Numbered from the stretch's first letter, positions 48,859-58,151 are shown. The stretch is DNA of 64,000 bases from Flavobacteriales bacterium (GCA_016705955.1 JADJKO010000003.1:186001-250000); one strand, 5' to 3'. Notes: generated by a model from the letters alone, not told the origin. Translations and numbers: made by a program.

Positions 48859-50316
48859 CTACGGGACCGATGTGTGCTTGAAGAACCGGGAATGAAGGCC
48901 GACGACCGCAGCGATCAGCAGGAATGGAATGAAAGGAACAAAGTAACGGTGCTCCGAGAACCGCAGGACAAGCGGGAAGATCAACAGACCGAACGGAACC
49001 AACAGGACCGGCACGACCACAAAGCCACGCACCGTTGATCCCCGCCACCAGAATACCGCCCCGATCACACCGAGAAGGATGGTACACCAGTGCAGCGCGA
49101 TGTGGAACAACTTGATGACCTTGAGCGGGAAAGGCATTTCAGCGAACGTCAATCGATATGCAATAGGGTTACCGCTCTGCTTCAGGAACCTCACCAATGC
49201 AAGCCATCTGGACTGTACATGATATTGGATGGGATGCTCGGTGATGAACGCGATGCGGTAGCGGTCCAGTTCCGCATTGATCTCCGCACTCGCGCGCTCC
49301 ACGGTTTCCGCCGGAAGGGACGGGTCCTTCAAGAGCAGGATCCGCTGGGAGAGGGCCGCTAGGCTGTCCAGATCGTAGGCGCTGGTCATGATGCGTTCAG
49401 GCAGGTGAATGCTTGTCGCATTGGTCTGCCCCGGTATCTGGTCGTTGCCAACATTGAAGAATCGCAATTCAGCCTGTGGGTCGACCCACCACACGATGTC
49501 GCCACCGAATGCGAGGACGAACCTGGATGCGGCGAGCTTGGGATCCGGATGATCCTCACTCACGAAGAGTGTTCGCGTCAGGGGAATGAGCTGATGGTGG
49601 TGTCCCCAGTTGCGCGCCATCCACGCACCGTCGATCACGATCAGTGGCAAGAGGAAGATGAACGCATCTCTAAGAAGCCCGGTTCTTCCGGAGCGAGAGA
49701 TCCAGATGCCGAGCAGGACGATGCCTGCTACGGGTGCAAGCACCGGTTTCAGGAAGATGGCCCATGTGAGCCAGCAACCTGCGATCAACAATGCCTTGGG
49801 GTCCCTTGCGCGATGCCACGTGTGGTACCGGTCCAGGAAGAGGATCAACGCCGAAGTGACGAAGCTCTCCGTCATGAGCATGATGTCATACCACTGCACC
49901 GATATGCTCACGGCGTATGTGACCAAGGTGATGAGGAAGACCGCGCGCGATCCGGACAGTCGGTAGGTCAAGCGGCTTAGCACGTACATGCTCCATGCGG
50001 CCAACAGTACCTGAAGGATGATGATCACATCGTACGTTCCCGGTGGGGTGCTCACCAGGCGGACGAGCAGGTACAGCGCGCCATACCCCGGCATGCGGAG
50101 ATCAGGCGTGTAGTTCCCGTTCTCCAGCAACGACTCGATGGGGACGAAGTATCCGGGTGTATCACCCCAGAACAAACCCAGCCGTCCAGCACCATTATGG
50201 TCGGGTCCGTGGGTGGAGAGGAGGACCCCAAGCGTGAGGACCTTGATGCACAGCGTCACGAACAACCAGAAAGGCCAACGTTCCGGGTCCGGTATGCGTG
50301 CGGTGAAGCGCCTCAT
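48859..50316 (-). CDS. Polytopic GT-C (PMT/ArnT-like) glycosyltransferase, copy 1
   Basis: 485 aa from the ATG at 50316. About 10 membrane helices are predicted. In the first periplasmic loop, GDTPGYFVPIESLLENGNYTPDLRMPGYGALY has the acidic-RMPGY arrangement of this family (GT39/PMT_2). A long soluble loop (about 260-370) separates two hydrophobic halves. It lies 2 bp upstream of the GT2 gene. It is a paralogue of the gene at 50501-51964, with the same RMPGY loop and overall plan. The acceptor is unknown. Confidence 0.78.
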   Translation of the reverse strand: MRRFTARIPDPERWPFWLFVTLCIKVLTLGVLLSTHGPDHNGAGRLGLFWGDTPGYFVPIESLLENGNYTPDLRMPGYGALYLLVRLVSTPPGTYDVIIILQVLLAAWSMYVLSRLTYRLSGSRAVFLITLVTYAVSISVQWYDIMLMTESFVTSALILFLDRYHTWHRARDPKALLIAGCWLTWAIFLKPVLAPVAGIVLLGIWISRSGRTGLLRDAFIFLLPLIVIDGAWMARNWGHHHQLIPLTRTLFVSEDHPDPKLAASRFVLAFGGDIVWWVDPQAELRFFNVGNDQIPGQTNATSIHLPERIMTSAYDLDSLAALSQRILLLKDPSLPAETVERASAEINAELDRYRIAFITEHPIQYHVQSRWLALVRFLKQSGNPIAYRLTFAEMPFPLKVIKLFHIALHWCTILLGVIGAVFWWRGSTVRGFVVVPVLLVPFGLLIFPLVLRFSEHRYFVPFIPFLLIAAVVGLHSRFFKHTSVP

Positions 50317-50500
50317 GCGTTGGTGCAAGAACGGTCGCCGACCCGCCTTTTCAATGTGCTCATGGCGATCCCATGCTCCGGGTCGAATGTGATGGTTCCG
50401 CCCTTTGCCTGCAAGAATAGGTGTTCGGTCCCATGCGGCTCTTGATCCATTGGCGCGTATGCGGCCGGTCATCGTCCGGGCGCAACCAAGGAACGCACGA

Positions 50501-51964
50501 TCAGCGGAACGGATGCCTGATCCGGGATGGAAGACGATCGAGGATGTGGGCGCAAAGGGCTGTGGCGAGCGGGAGCATAAGAACGAACACCGAGCTGAGG
50601 TACCTGTTCTCACAGAGGCGGATCCCGAAGGGGAAGATGAAGATGCCGTACAGGACCACGACCGGGATGATCCGCAGATGCATCGGAAGACCCTTCTTGA
50701 AAAGGAAATACAACGCTGCGAGAAGGCCGAGCACAATGGTGGCCCAATAGAACAGGGAGTAGAAGACCTTGATCGATCTCCCCACCACAACGAGGTTCGA
50801 GAAAGGGGTGTTCGTGAGTCCGTTCGTTCCCGAGTTCACAAGAAAGCGACGGAGAAGGGATAGCCTGCTACCCACTTGGTAGTGGAACGGTCTTTCGGTT
50901 CTCAGGGCCGCGATGCAATCCGCACATCGGTCCTGCACGGCTACGAGCAGATCTGCGCGTTCCGTTTCCGACGTGCTGGTGTTCCTGGCGTTGACATCCG
51001 CTGCGATCCGTGCCAAGGTGTCGGCACTGCATGCCATGGTCATCAGTCCGGCATCGAAAGGAGGATCCGTGGTGTTATCGTACACACCGGTGACCCGATC
51101 CGATCGGATACCGAACCAACGGATCTCCGCATCCGGTTCCCACCACACGTAGTTCCCCCCATACGCTTGCATCAACTGGATCAATGGTGCATGCACGTCA
51201 GCGCTCAACCCGGGCGTCAACAGGGTCGAGGTCAACGGCTGGAACCGATGATGTACTTGTTCATTGCGCAGGATCCAGGCCCCATCCGCTAAGAGTAGGG
51301 GGGCGAATAGCAGCAAGCCTGCGAACAGTCGTCGTCGCCAATCAGGTATCGATCCGGCGATCACGAGACCGAACACCAGGAACAGGGGAAGCATGACCGG
51401 CTTCAGGAAGACGGCCCAGGTGAGAGCCATCCCGCAAATGACGAGGTCTGTACGTGTGGGTGAGGATCGGCGTGTGATCCGCTCCGTGGCCACCATGATG
51501 GCGAAGGCGGCGAACGTCTCGGTAAGGATGATCCGGTCGAAAACGGAAACGAACGTGGCGGCGATGGCAAGCAGGAACGTGGTCCGTTCGACCGTCCTGT
51601 TCCTCGTTAGATGGAAGGCGATGCGCGCCGCGAGCACCGCCATGATCGCATCCGCTAGTATCTGGGCGACAACAAGCGCATTCTGGGCTACTTCCGGCGA
51701 CAACAACAAACGAAGCAGGAGATACACCAGCGCGTAGCCCGGCATGCGATGATCAGGGGTGAAGCCATGACCGGCCAGCAGGGAATCCACCGGCGCTATG
51801 TAGTCCGCTGAATCGCCGGTGAATTCATACCAAGGGCCGGTAAGTGCCACACCGTTCGCGAGCAGGATGCCGACCGCGAGCAAGGCTTTCAGCGGCACGG
51901 CCACACAGAGCATCCGTATCCACCCCATCGGATGTGCGACCGCTGCTGGTTCATTCAACGCCAT
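50501..51964 (-). CDS. Polytopic GT-C (PMT/ArnT-like) glycosyltransferase, copy 2
   Basis: 487 aa. The first loop reads GDSADYIAPVDSLLAGHGFTPDHRMPGYALVY, closely parallel to copy 1. Both proteins share TLTWAVFLKPV-like (ALTWAVFLKPVMLPLF) and DGAWILRN segments and a WW in the soluble loop (NYVWWEPDAE). The pair appears to be an old tandem duplication that may have diverged in substrate. The gap to copy 1 is 184 bp. It is divergent from the UDP-glucuronate 4-epimerase gene (20-bp gap). Confidence 0.78.
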   Translation of the reverse strand: MALNEPAAVAHPMGWIRMLCVAVPLKALLAVGILLANGVALTGPWYEFTGDSADYIAPVDSLLAGHGFTPDHRMPGYALVYLLLRLLLSPEVAQNALVVAQILADAIMAVLAARIAFHLTRNRTVERTTFLLAIAATFVSVFDRIILTETFAAFAIMVATERITRRSSPTRTDLVICGMALTWAVFLKPVMLPLFLVFGLVIAGSIPDWRRRLFAGLLLFAPLLLADGAWILRNEQVHHRFQPLTSTLLTPGLSADVHAPLIQLMQAYGGNYVWWEPDAEIRWFGIRSDRVTGVYDNTTDPPFDAGLMTMACSADTLARIAADVNARNTSTSETERADLLVAVQDRCADCIAALRTERPFHYQVGSRLSLLRRFLVNSGTNGLTNTPFSNLVVVGRSIKVFYSLFYWATIVLGLLAALYFLFKKGLPMHLRIIPVVVLYGIFIFPFGIRLCENRYLSSVFVLMLPLATALCAHILDRLPSRIRHPFR

Positions 51965-51984
51965 GACACAGCAAGTATAGGTTC

Positions 51985-53061
51985 ATGGAACGCGCGGTGT
52001 TCGGAGGCATGACCACGCAAGCCGATATCTTCACCGCCATGCAAGGCAATGCGGAGTTGAACGGTCCTGCCCGCCCGTCGCCAGGCCATGCGCTCGTTAC
52101 AGGAGGTGCTGGTTTCATCGGTAGTCACGTGGTGGAAAAGCTATTGGCCTCCGGTTGGCGTGTAACGGTGCTGGACAATTTCGATCCGTTCTATTCCGAG
52201 TCGATCAAGCGGTCCAACATCGCGCAAGCCACCGGACATCCGCTATTCACGTTGATCGAGGGGAACATTCTGGACCCAGCGGTCTTAGCGCGGGTGGAGG
52301 ATCCCCCGCATCCCATCGATACGCTGATCCACTTGGCGGCCAAGGCCGGTGTGCGCCCGAGCATCGCCGATCCCCTCGGCTATCATTTGGTGAACGTTAC
52401 GGGCACACTCATGCTGTTGGAAGCGGCCGTGCGATGGAAGGTTCCTCATTTCATCCTTGCGGGCAGCAGCAGCATCTACGGCGAGGACCCGGATGTTCCG
52501 TGGCGCGAGGATGTACCCCGGCATTCCCCGATAAGTCCTTACGCGGCCACGAAGTTGATGGCCGAATCCTACGGCCGTTTGTTCAGCCGCCTTCTCGGAA
52601 TGAAGGTCACCACGCTCCGGTTCTTCACCGTGTTCGGGCCACGGCAACGACCTGATCTAGCCATTCATGATTTCACGCGGCGCATCTGCGCGGGACTTCC
52701 GATCGTGCAGTATGGCGATGGCAGCACGCGACGGGACTATACGTTCATCGGCGATATCGTGGATGGTGTGATCGCCGCGCTGGACCGGACCGAAGGCGAG
52801 TTGTACGATGTGTATAACCTGGGCAACTCGGGATCGGTCACGTTGCGTGAACTCATCGCCGGGATCGAGAACGCCGTGGGCCGGAAGGCCGTCATTGAGG
52901 TTCGGCCTGAACAGCCGGGGGATGTGCCAAGGACCCAAGCGGACATCACCAAGGCTCGTGATCATCTGGGCTACGCGCCGAAGACCTCATTGGCAGAAGG
53001 GCTTGCCGAATTCGAAGCGTGGTACAGGAGCATGCAACCCGTTGGCCGGTTGGGTTCCTGA
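51985..53061 (+). CDS. UDP-glucuronate 4-epimerase-like SDR protein
   Basis: 358 aa; an ATG at 52009 is an alternative start. The core begins ALVTGGAGFIGSHVVEKLLASG (GxxGxxG), with the uronate-epimerase phrase VLDNFDPFYSESIKRSNI, THLAAKAGVRPS-like LIHLAAKAGVRPSI, catalytic Tyr-x3-Lys in SPYAATKLMAE and TLRFFTVFGPRQRPDLAI. It probably interconverts UDP-glucuronate and UDP-galacturonate, using the product of ugd at 3-4 kb. It is convergent with the MerR gene. Confidence 0.85.
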   Translation: MERAVFGGMTTQADIFTAMQGNAELNGPARPSPGHALVTGGAGFIGSHVVEKLLASGWRVTVLDNFDPFYSESIKRSNIAQATGHPLFTLIEGNILDPAVLARVEDPPHPIDTLIHLAAKAGVRPSIADPLGYHLVNVTGTLMLLEAAVRWKVPHFILAGSSSIYGEDPDVPWREDVPRHSPISPYAATKLMAESYGRLFSRLLGMKVTTLRFFTVFGPRQRPDLAIHDFTRRICAGLPIVQYGDGSTRRDYTFIGDIVDGVIAALDRTEGELYDVYNLGNSGSVTLRELIAGIENAVGRKAVIEVRPEQPGDVPRTQADITKARDHLGYAPKTSLAEGLAEFEAWYRSMQPVGRLGS

Positions 53062-53064
53062 TGG

Positions 53065-53078
53065 CCTGATCAATCAGG
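53065..53078. terminator. Small symmetric hairpin between convergent genes
   Basis: CCTGATCAATCAGG forms a 6-bp stem with a 2-base loop in the 22-bp gap between the convergent epimerase and MerR genes. It is short for a terminator and has no T-run, so the call is weak. Confidence 0.3.
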
Positions 53079-53083
53079 ATCGA

Positions 53084-53440
53084 TCACTTCGATCCGCCGT
53101 GCTGGATCTTCAGTGCAATGAGTTCGCGGCGAATGGTCAATAGCCGCTGGCGCAGTTGCTCCAGGTCCAAGGTCCGGGCTTCCGTCCGGCCGGAATGACG
53201 CAATTCGTTCTTCGCTCCGCTCAAGGTGAAGCCCTTATCCTTCAGCAAGTGCTGGATGGTCTTCAGTTGGTCGATCTCCTTGCGGTTGTACAGGCGATCG
53301 CCCTTGCCCGTGCGCTTGGGGTTCACTGTGCCGATCTCCTTCTCCCAGAACCGGATGGAGGAGTTCTTCACGCCAAGTTCGGCGGCCACTTCCCCAATGG
53401 TCCAGTAGATCTTCTCGATGGTCTTCGGCTTCAGCGGCAT
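53084..53440 (-). CDS. MerR-family transcriptional regulator
   Basis: 118 aa. The winged-helix motif KIYWTIGEVAAELGVKNSSIRFWEKEI (residues about 8-34) and the following VNPKRTGKGDRLYNRKEIDQLKTIQHLLKDKGFTLSGAKNEL are classical MerR. The C-terminal 40 residues form a coiled coil (LEQLRQRLLTIRRELIALK) for dimerisation, with no recognisable ligand domain. Its target genes are unknown; the nearest gene is the M23 peptidase gene, 34 bp upstream. A perfect TACATTTG box ends 5 nt before the ATG. Confidence 0.9.
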   Translation of the reverse strand: MPLKPKTIEKIYWTIGEVAAELGVKNSSIRFWEKEIGTVNPKRTGKGDRLYNRKEIDQLKTIQHLLKDKGFTLSGAKNELRHSGRTEARTLDLEQLRQRLLTIRRELIALKIQHGGSK

Positions 53441-53445
53441 CGCTT

Positions 53446-53453
53446 CAAATGTA
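53446..53453 (-). promoter_or_regulatory. -7 box TACATTTG, 5 nt before the MerR ATG
   Basis: Perfect TAnnTTTG on the minus strand, followed by AAGCG and the ATG. It predicts a leaderless MerR transcript initiating within the space after the M23 peptidase gene. Confidence 0.5.
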
Positions 53454-53474
53454 TCGATGTCCGCGGGCTGCGGA

Positions 53475-54446
53475 TCAATCCAGTGCTTGGCCAGCGCTGC
53501 GGGAGATCTCCACCATGCGCGCGTATTCCGCAGGTGAAAGATCGTTGAAGTAGTAGTTCGCGGGATCGACGGCCTCGTGCCCTTTATGGACTTCATAGTG
53601 CAGGTGCGGGCCTACGCTCAGGCCGGTGTTCCCGACCAGGCCGATCACATCACCACGCCTCACCTTCTGCCCCACGCGCACTTCCAACTTGCTCATGTGC
53701 GCGTATAACGTTTCATAATCGAAGCCGTGATCGATGATCACGTGCATACCATACCCGTTCGTGCTGTACTCCGCGAAGATCACTTGGCCATCGCCGGTGG
53801 TGTGGATGGGCGTGCCCTGCTTGCACGTGAAGTCCATACCGGCGTGGAACTTCCTGATCTTGTGGATCGGGTGGATGCGCCAACCGAAACCGCCGGCCGT
53901 TTGCGTGAGGTCCTCGTTCGGGATCGGCTGTACGGCCGGAATGCTCGCCAGCATCTCCTGCTTCCGCAAGACCAATGAGCCCACTTCATCCAATGAGCGG
54001 GACTGGACCACCAGTTGCCGCGTGAGCTTGTCCAAGCGCGCCCGTGTGCCCATCACCAGTTCACTACTTGCGTAACCGGCCAGGTCGCGGTAGCGGTTGA
54101 TGCCGCCCACGCCCGCTTGCCGCATGCTTTCCGGGATCGGATCCGCCTCGAAAATGGTGCGGTAGATGTTGTCATCGCGGCGACGCACATCGCCCATCAC
54201 GCGCTCCAGTTCAGCGAGCTGTTTGTTCAGCAATTCATATTGAACGAGCAGTTGCTTGTTCTCCCGCCGGAACTCCGCCTCCTTCGGGCTGTCCACGAAC
54301 TGGTACACCAGGACGATCCCCAAGAGGCCCACCACCAGACCGGGCAGCAGCGCCAAGGCGATGCGCTTGGCCTTTTGCCAAGCGCTGAGTCTGATCCGCT
54401 CGAAGTTGAGCGTCTTGGGGTTGAAGCGGTACTTGTGTTCGGACAT
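53475..54446 (-). CDS. M23-family (LytM-like) peptidase with N-terminal TM anchor
   Basis: 323 aa from MSEHKYRFNPKTLNFERIRLSA. One membrane helix (IALALLPGLVVGLLGIVLVYQF, about 28-49) is followed by a coiled coil (KEAEFRRENKQLLVQYELLNKQLAELERVM) and a C-terminal M23 domain. The zinc ligands are HAGMDF (His, Asp), with GYGMHVIIDHG and the LHYE motif in GPHLHYEVHKG. It cleaves peptidoglycan cross-bridges or, like NlpD/EnvC, may regulate hydrolases. TACCTTGC about 19 nt upstream may be the -7 box. Confidence 0.92.
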   Translation of the reverse strand: MSEHKYRFNPKTLNFERIRLSAWQKAKRIALALLPGLVVGLLGIVLVYQFVDSPKEAEFRRENKQLLVQYELLNKQLAELERVMGDVRRRDDNIYRTIFEADPIPESMRQAGVGGINRYRDLAGYASSELVMGTRARLDKLTRQLVVQSRSLDEVGSLVLRKQEMLASIPAVQPIPNEDLTQTAGGFGWRIHPIHKIRKFHAGMDFTCKQGTPIHTTGDGQVIFAEYSTNGYGMHVIIDHGFDYETLYAHMSKLEVRVGQKVRRGDVIGLVGNTGLSVGPHLHYEVHKGHEAVDPANYYFNDLSPAEYARMVEISRSAGQALD

Positions 54447-54574
54447 GGCCTCGGCCGCAGGAAGCGCAAGGTAGCCGCGAGGGTCCCATGGAGGTCGGAT
54501 GTGGGAGCGCACCGCTGTTAAACCCTGTTGATCGCGATCGCGGATCACGCCACGCGCGGCTGCGATGGACACGG

Positions 54575-54598
54575 TACTTTCGCGGGCGTTTTCCGCCC
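54575..54598 (+). promoter_or_regulatory. -7 box TACTTTCG and leader hairpin upstream of alaS
   Basis: TACTTTCG (54575-54582) lies 19 nt before the alaS ATG. The intervening leader can form GGGCG-TTTTC-CGCCC (54584-54598), ending 3 nt before the start codon, which could affect initiation. Confidence 0.45.
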
Positions 54599-54601
54599 AC
54601 C

Positions 54602-57295
54602 ATGCTCACGTCCCGCCAGATCCGCCAAGCCTTTCTCGATCACTTCGCGAAGCGCGGACACGCCATTGTGCCCAGCGCGCCCATGGTGGTGAAGGACGAT
54701 CCCACGTTGATGTTCACCAACGCGGGGATGAACCAGTTCAAGGACCTCTTCCTGGGTAATCGGCCGGCGAAGGACAAACGGATCGCCGATACGCAGAAAT
54801 GTTTGCGCGTTAGCGGCAAGCACAACGACCTGGAGGAGGTGGGGATCGACACCTACCACCACACGATGTTCGAGATGCTCGGCAACTGGAGCTTCGGGGA
54901 CTATTTCAAGAAGGAAGCGATCCAGTGGGCGTGGGAGTTGTTGGTGGACACCTACAAGATCGATCCGGCGAACATCTACGTGACCTATTTCGGTGGAGAC
55001 GAGAAGGACGGGCTACCCGCCGACGACGAGACCCGAGACCTGTGGTTGAAGGTGATGCCCGCCGAGCGCATCCTGCCATTCAGCAAGAAGGACAACTTCT
55101 GGGAGATGGGCGACACCGGTCCTTGCGGGCCGTGTACCGAGATCCACGTGGACGTGCGCAGCGCTGAAGAGAAGGCCGCGAAACCCGGTCGCGAATTGGT
55201 GAACAACGACCATCCGCAGGTGATCGAGATCTGGAACAACGTCTTCATGCAATTCGAGCGGAAGGCGGATGGTTCGCTTCACACTTTGCCCGCGCAGCAT
55301 GTGGATACCGGCATGGGCTTCGAGCGCCTGTGCATGGTGCTGCAAGGCAAGCGCAGCAACTACGACACTGATGTGTTCCAGCCGCTGATCCAGGCGATCG
55401 CGAAGCAGTGTGGGATCGCGTATGGGGCGGCCGCCCCTGACGAGATGCCGGGTCGTCATCCCGGCGAAGGCCGGGACCGGCATGACGTTGCCATGCGCGT
55501 GATCGCGGATCACTTGCGCGCGATCGCCTTCGCCATTGCCGATGGACAGTTGCCGAGCAATACCGGAGCGGGCTACGTGATCCGCCGGATCCTGCGCCGC
55601 GCGGTGCGCTACGGGTACAGCTTCCTCGGATTCAATGAAGCGTTCATGTACACGCTGGTGCCGGTGCTGGTGGAGCAGATGGGTGATCAATTCCCTGAAT
55701 TGAAGAAGCAACAGGACATCATCACCAACGTGATGCACGAGGAGGAGAAAGCCTTTCTCCGCACGTTGGAGCAAGGCATCAAGCGATTGGAACAAGTGCT
55801 CGCTAGCGACGTTCATGTGGTTGTTGAACGACTGGAGTATCCTTTTACTGCGGTCAAAGGCCCCCTCGCCGGTGACCGCGCCTTCGAATTGTTCGACACC
55901 TTCGGTTTCCCCATTGACCTCACACAACTCATCGCCGGCGAGCATGGCCGTGAGGTGGACATGAAGGGCTTCGATGCGGAGTTGAAGAAGCAGAAGGATC
56001 GTTCACGTGCGGCGACCTCCGTGATCACGAGTGATTGGGTGGAACTTGCGAAGGGCGAGACCGACTTCATCGGTTACGATGAACTCTCCTGCGATGCGCG
56101 GATCCTGCGCTACCGGAAGGTGAGCGGTAAAGGCGGAGAACTGTTCCAGATCATCCTGGACCGTACACCCTTCTATCCGGAAGGTGGAGGGCAAGTGGGG
56201 GATCAAGGATGGCTCATCCATGGCGACGACAAGGTGGAGGTGGTCGACACCAAGCGTGAGAACCAGCTGATCGTGCATTTCGCGAAGCGCATCCCTGCGG
56301 ATCCGAGTGCTCCCCTGAAGGCGCATGTGAATACGCGCCGACGTGCGCTGACCGCGCGCAACCACACGGCCACTCACCTACTCCACCATGTGCTGCGCGA
56401 ACAGTTGGGCACGCACGTGGAACAGAAGGGATCGCTCGTGGCTCCCGACCGCTTGCGTTTCGACATCAGCCACTTCGCCAAGGTGACACCGGAGGAACTG
56501 GCGGTGATCGAGAGTGCGGTGAATGCCATGATCACGGACGACATCGTGTTCGAGGACCTGCGCAACGTGCCCATCGCGGAGGCGAAGGCCATGGGTGCCA
56601 TGGCGCTCTTCGGAGAGAAGTACGGCGACAGTGTGCGCGTAGTGAAATTCGGACCGAGCGTGGAGCTCTGCGGTGGAACACATGTGCCACGCACCGGCGT
56701 CATCGGGCCGTTCCGGATCGTGAGCGAAGGCGCGTTGGCTGCGGGCATCCGTCGCATCGAAGCAGTGACGAGCGCCGAAGCCGAGCGCATGATCAGCGAG
56801 AAGCTGGCCAAGCTGGATGCGATCAGCGCGCTGTTGAAGAACCCGGCCGATGTGGTGCTGGCGGTGGAGAAATTGGTGGAGCAACATGCCTCGCTTTCCA
56901 AGGAGTTGGAGAAGGTCGCGAAGGAGAAAGTGAAGAGCCTCGCGCACGAACTACCGGGCAAGGCGAAGGCGAACGCGAAAGGGATGAAGGTGCTGGTGGA
57001 ACGCCTGGACCTTGATGCCCAAAGCCTGAAGGACCTCGGCTATCAGTTGCGTGAACAGCACGCGGACCTCGCGCTCGTGGTCGGTTCGGTGATCGAGGGC
57101 AAGCCTTTGCTCGCGGTCTCCATCGGAAAGGAATTCGCGGAGGCCACTGGTTTGAAAGCCGTGGACCTCATCAAGCAGATCAGCCCGGAGATCAAGGGTG
57201 GTGGTGGAGGCCAGCCCGATTTCGCGACTGCTGGTGGCAAGGAGCCCAGCGGCATGGCCAAGGCACTGGAGAAGGCGGCGGAGTTGCTGCGGTAG
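54602..57295 (+). CDS. alaS: Alanyl-tRNA synthetase carrying an in-frame palindromic insertion
   Basis: 897 aa from MLTSRQIRQAFLDHFAKRGH. Class II motifs (MNQFKDLFLGN; NDLEEVGIDTYHHTMFEMLGNWSF as the motif 2 region; NTGAGYVIRRILRRAVRYG), the editing-domain HTATHLLHHVL and CGGTHVPRTG zinc sites, and the C-terminal Gly-rich GGGGGQPDFATAGG are all present. Between IAYG and DVAMRVIADH (about residues 278-297) there is an extra stretch, AAAPDEMPGRHPGEGRDRH, encoded by a palindromic repeat (55445-55483). Most homologues have only a short linker here. The enzyme should still fold since the insertion is at a surface linker. Confidence 0.96.
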   Translation: MLTSRQIRQAFLDHFAKRGHAIVPSAPMVVKDDPTLMFTNAGMNQFKDLFLGNRPAKDKRIADTQKCLRVSGKHNDLEEVGIDTYHHTMFEMLGNWSFGDYFKKEAIQWAWELLVDTYKIDPANIYVTYFGGDEKDGLPADDETRDLWLKVMPAERILPFSKKDNFWEMGDTGPCGPCTEIHVDVRSAEEKAAKPGRELVNNDHPQVIEIWNNVFMQFERKADGSLHTLPAQHVDTGMGFERLCMVLQGKRSNYDTDVFQPLIQAIAKQCGIAYGAAAPDEMPGRHPGEGRDRHDVAMRVIADHLRAIAFAIADGQLPSNTGAGYVIRRILRRAVRYGYSFLGFNEAFMYTLVPVLVEQMGDQFPELKKQQDIITNVMHEEEKAFLRTLEQGIKRLEQVLASDVHVVVERLEYPFTAVKGPLAGDRAFELFDTFGFPIDLTQLIAGEHGREVDMKGFDAELKKQKDRSRAATSVITSDWVELAKGETDFIGYDELSCDARILRYRKVSGKGGELFQIILDRTPFYPEGGGQVGDQGWLIHGDDKVEVVDTKRENQLIVHFAKRIPADPSAPLKAHVNTRRRALTARNHTATHLLHHVLREQLGTHVEQKGSLVAPDRLRFDISHFAKVTPEELAVIESAVNAMITDDIVFEDLRNVPIAEAKAMGAMALFGEKYGDSVRVVKFGPSVELCGGTHVPRTGVIGPFRIVSEGALAAGIRRIEAVTSAEAERMISEKLAKLDAISALLKNPADVVLAVEKLVEQHASLSKELEKVAKEKVKSLAHELPGKAKANAKGMKVLVERLDLDAQSLKDLGYQLREQHADLALVVGSVIEGKPLLAVSIGKEFAEATGLKAVDLIKQISPEIKGGGGGQPDFATAGGKEPSGMAKALEKAAELLR
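55445..55483. repeat. Palindromic element inside alaS coding sequence
   Basis: The inner stem TCCCGGC (55459-55465) pairs with GCCGGGA (55470-55476) around loop GAAG; the outer arms ATGCCGG (55445-55451) and CCGGCAT (55477-55483) also pair. The core is the widespread bacterial type CATCCCGGCGAAGGCCGGGA. It is in frame and open, giving PGRHPGEGRDRH in the protein. Confidence 0.8.
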
Positions 57296-57326
57296 GTGTG
57301 TGGGTGCGGGAAAGTAGGCCCCAGCC

Positions 57327-58151
57327 CTATGGCTTCCCTTTCAGTGCCTCCTTTGCGTTCAGCGGGGTCACCACTTTCTTTCCCGTTCTCGCCTCGAGTT
57401 CCAAGCGTGCGACCTTCGCCACATTCCCACCTTGCCGCGCCACTTCCTTGCTGTCCTCGAAGGTGTCGGGCTCCGTGGCTTGCGAAATGTCCTTGGTCGA
57501 GGCTTCAGCGAGCATGTTCAGGATCAACTCGGTGTTGGTCATATTGTCGCGCAGGTTTTCCTTTTTCAAGCCTTTCAGCACTTTGTAATCCTTGGTGGTC
57601 CTGCCAGCCTAAGCCTTGGTGATGATGTCGGTAAGCGTTGCGAATTGCTGGCCTTGTTTCAATCCGAGCCGCTTCCATTCATCGGTCAGTTCCTTGCGGA
57701 CCTCAATGCTCTTCAGCCTCTGGTTGATCCAGTTCTCGGAATAGCCCATCCGCAGGTACTGCTCCAACGCCCGGTCGATGGTGAGCTCGGGGTCCTGCAT
57801 TTCATCCAGCCGCTCCTTGGCCACTTGCGCCAGCCATAGTTTGAAGGGCTCGGCTTTGGGCGATGGGATGGACTGAATGAGCCGGAAGAGCTGCTCGGTA
57901 TCGGCCACGTCCGTCACCCGTGACTTGCCATCCTCAGCGGTCATTTTCAACTGTTCGATTTTATCGGACAGTTGGTTTTCTTCCTTGCTGAGCTTGGCCT
58001 TCAGGTCGTTCCAGTACTTCCGTGGGCGGTCGCTGCCGGTGAGGGCTGCAATGACATCGATGATCGAGAAGAACCATTTCTCCCGGTCACCGTCCCACAC
58101 GGTACGGACCTGCTTGTCCTCGAAGACCTTGATGGCATCCTTTTGTTCCAT
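57327..58151 (-). pseudogene. BRO-N-domain (phage antirepressor-like) gene interrupted by one amber codon
   Basis: Two pieces in the same frame, 58151-57609 (180 aa) and the rest down to 57327, are separated only by TAG at 57611-57609. The first begins MEQKDAIKVFEDKQVRTVWDGDREKWFFSIIDVIAALTG, the start of a BRO-N domain. The second continues AGRTTKDYKVLKGLKKENLRDNMTNTE, the expected continuation. The context ITKA-stop-AGRTT suggests a Trp (TGG) to TAG change. Such proteins come from prophages and mobile elements and bind DNA. The rest of the reading frame is intact, so the mutation is recent or an assembly error. Confidence 0.85.

Noticed and set aside
57609..57611. Pyrrolysine or readthrough at the amber codon
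   Set aside because: There is no sign of pyl genes and no downstream element; a nonsense mutation or sequencing error is simpler.
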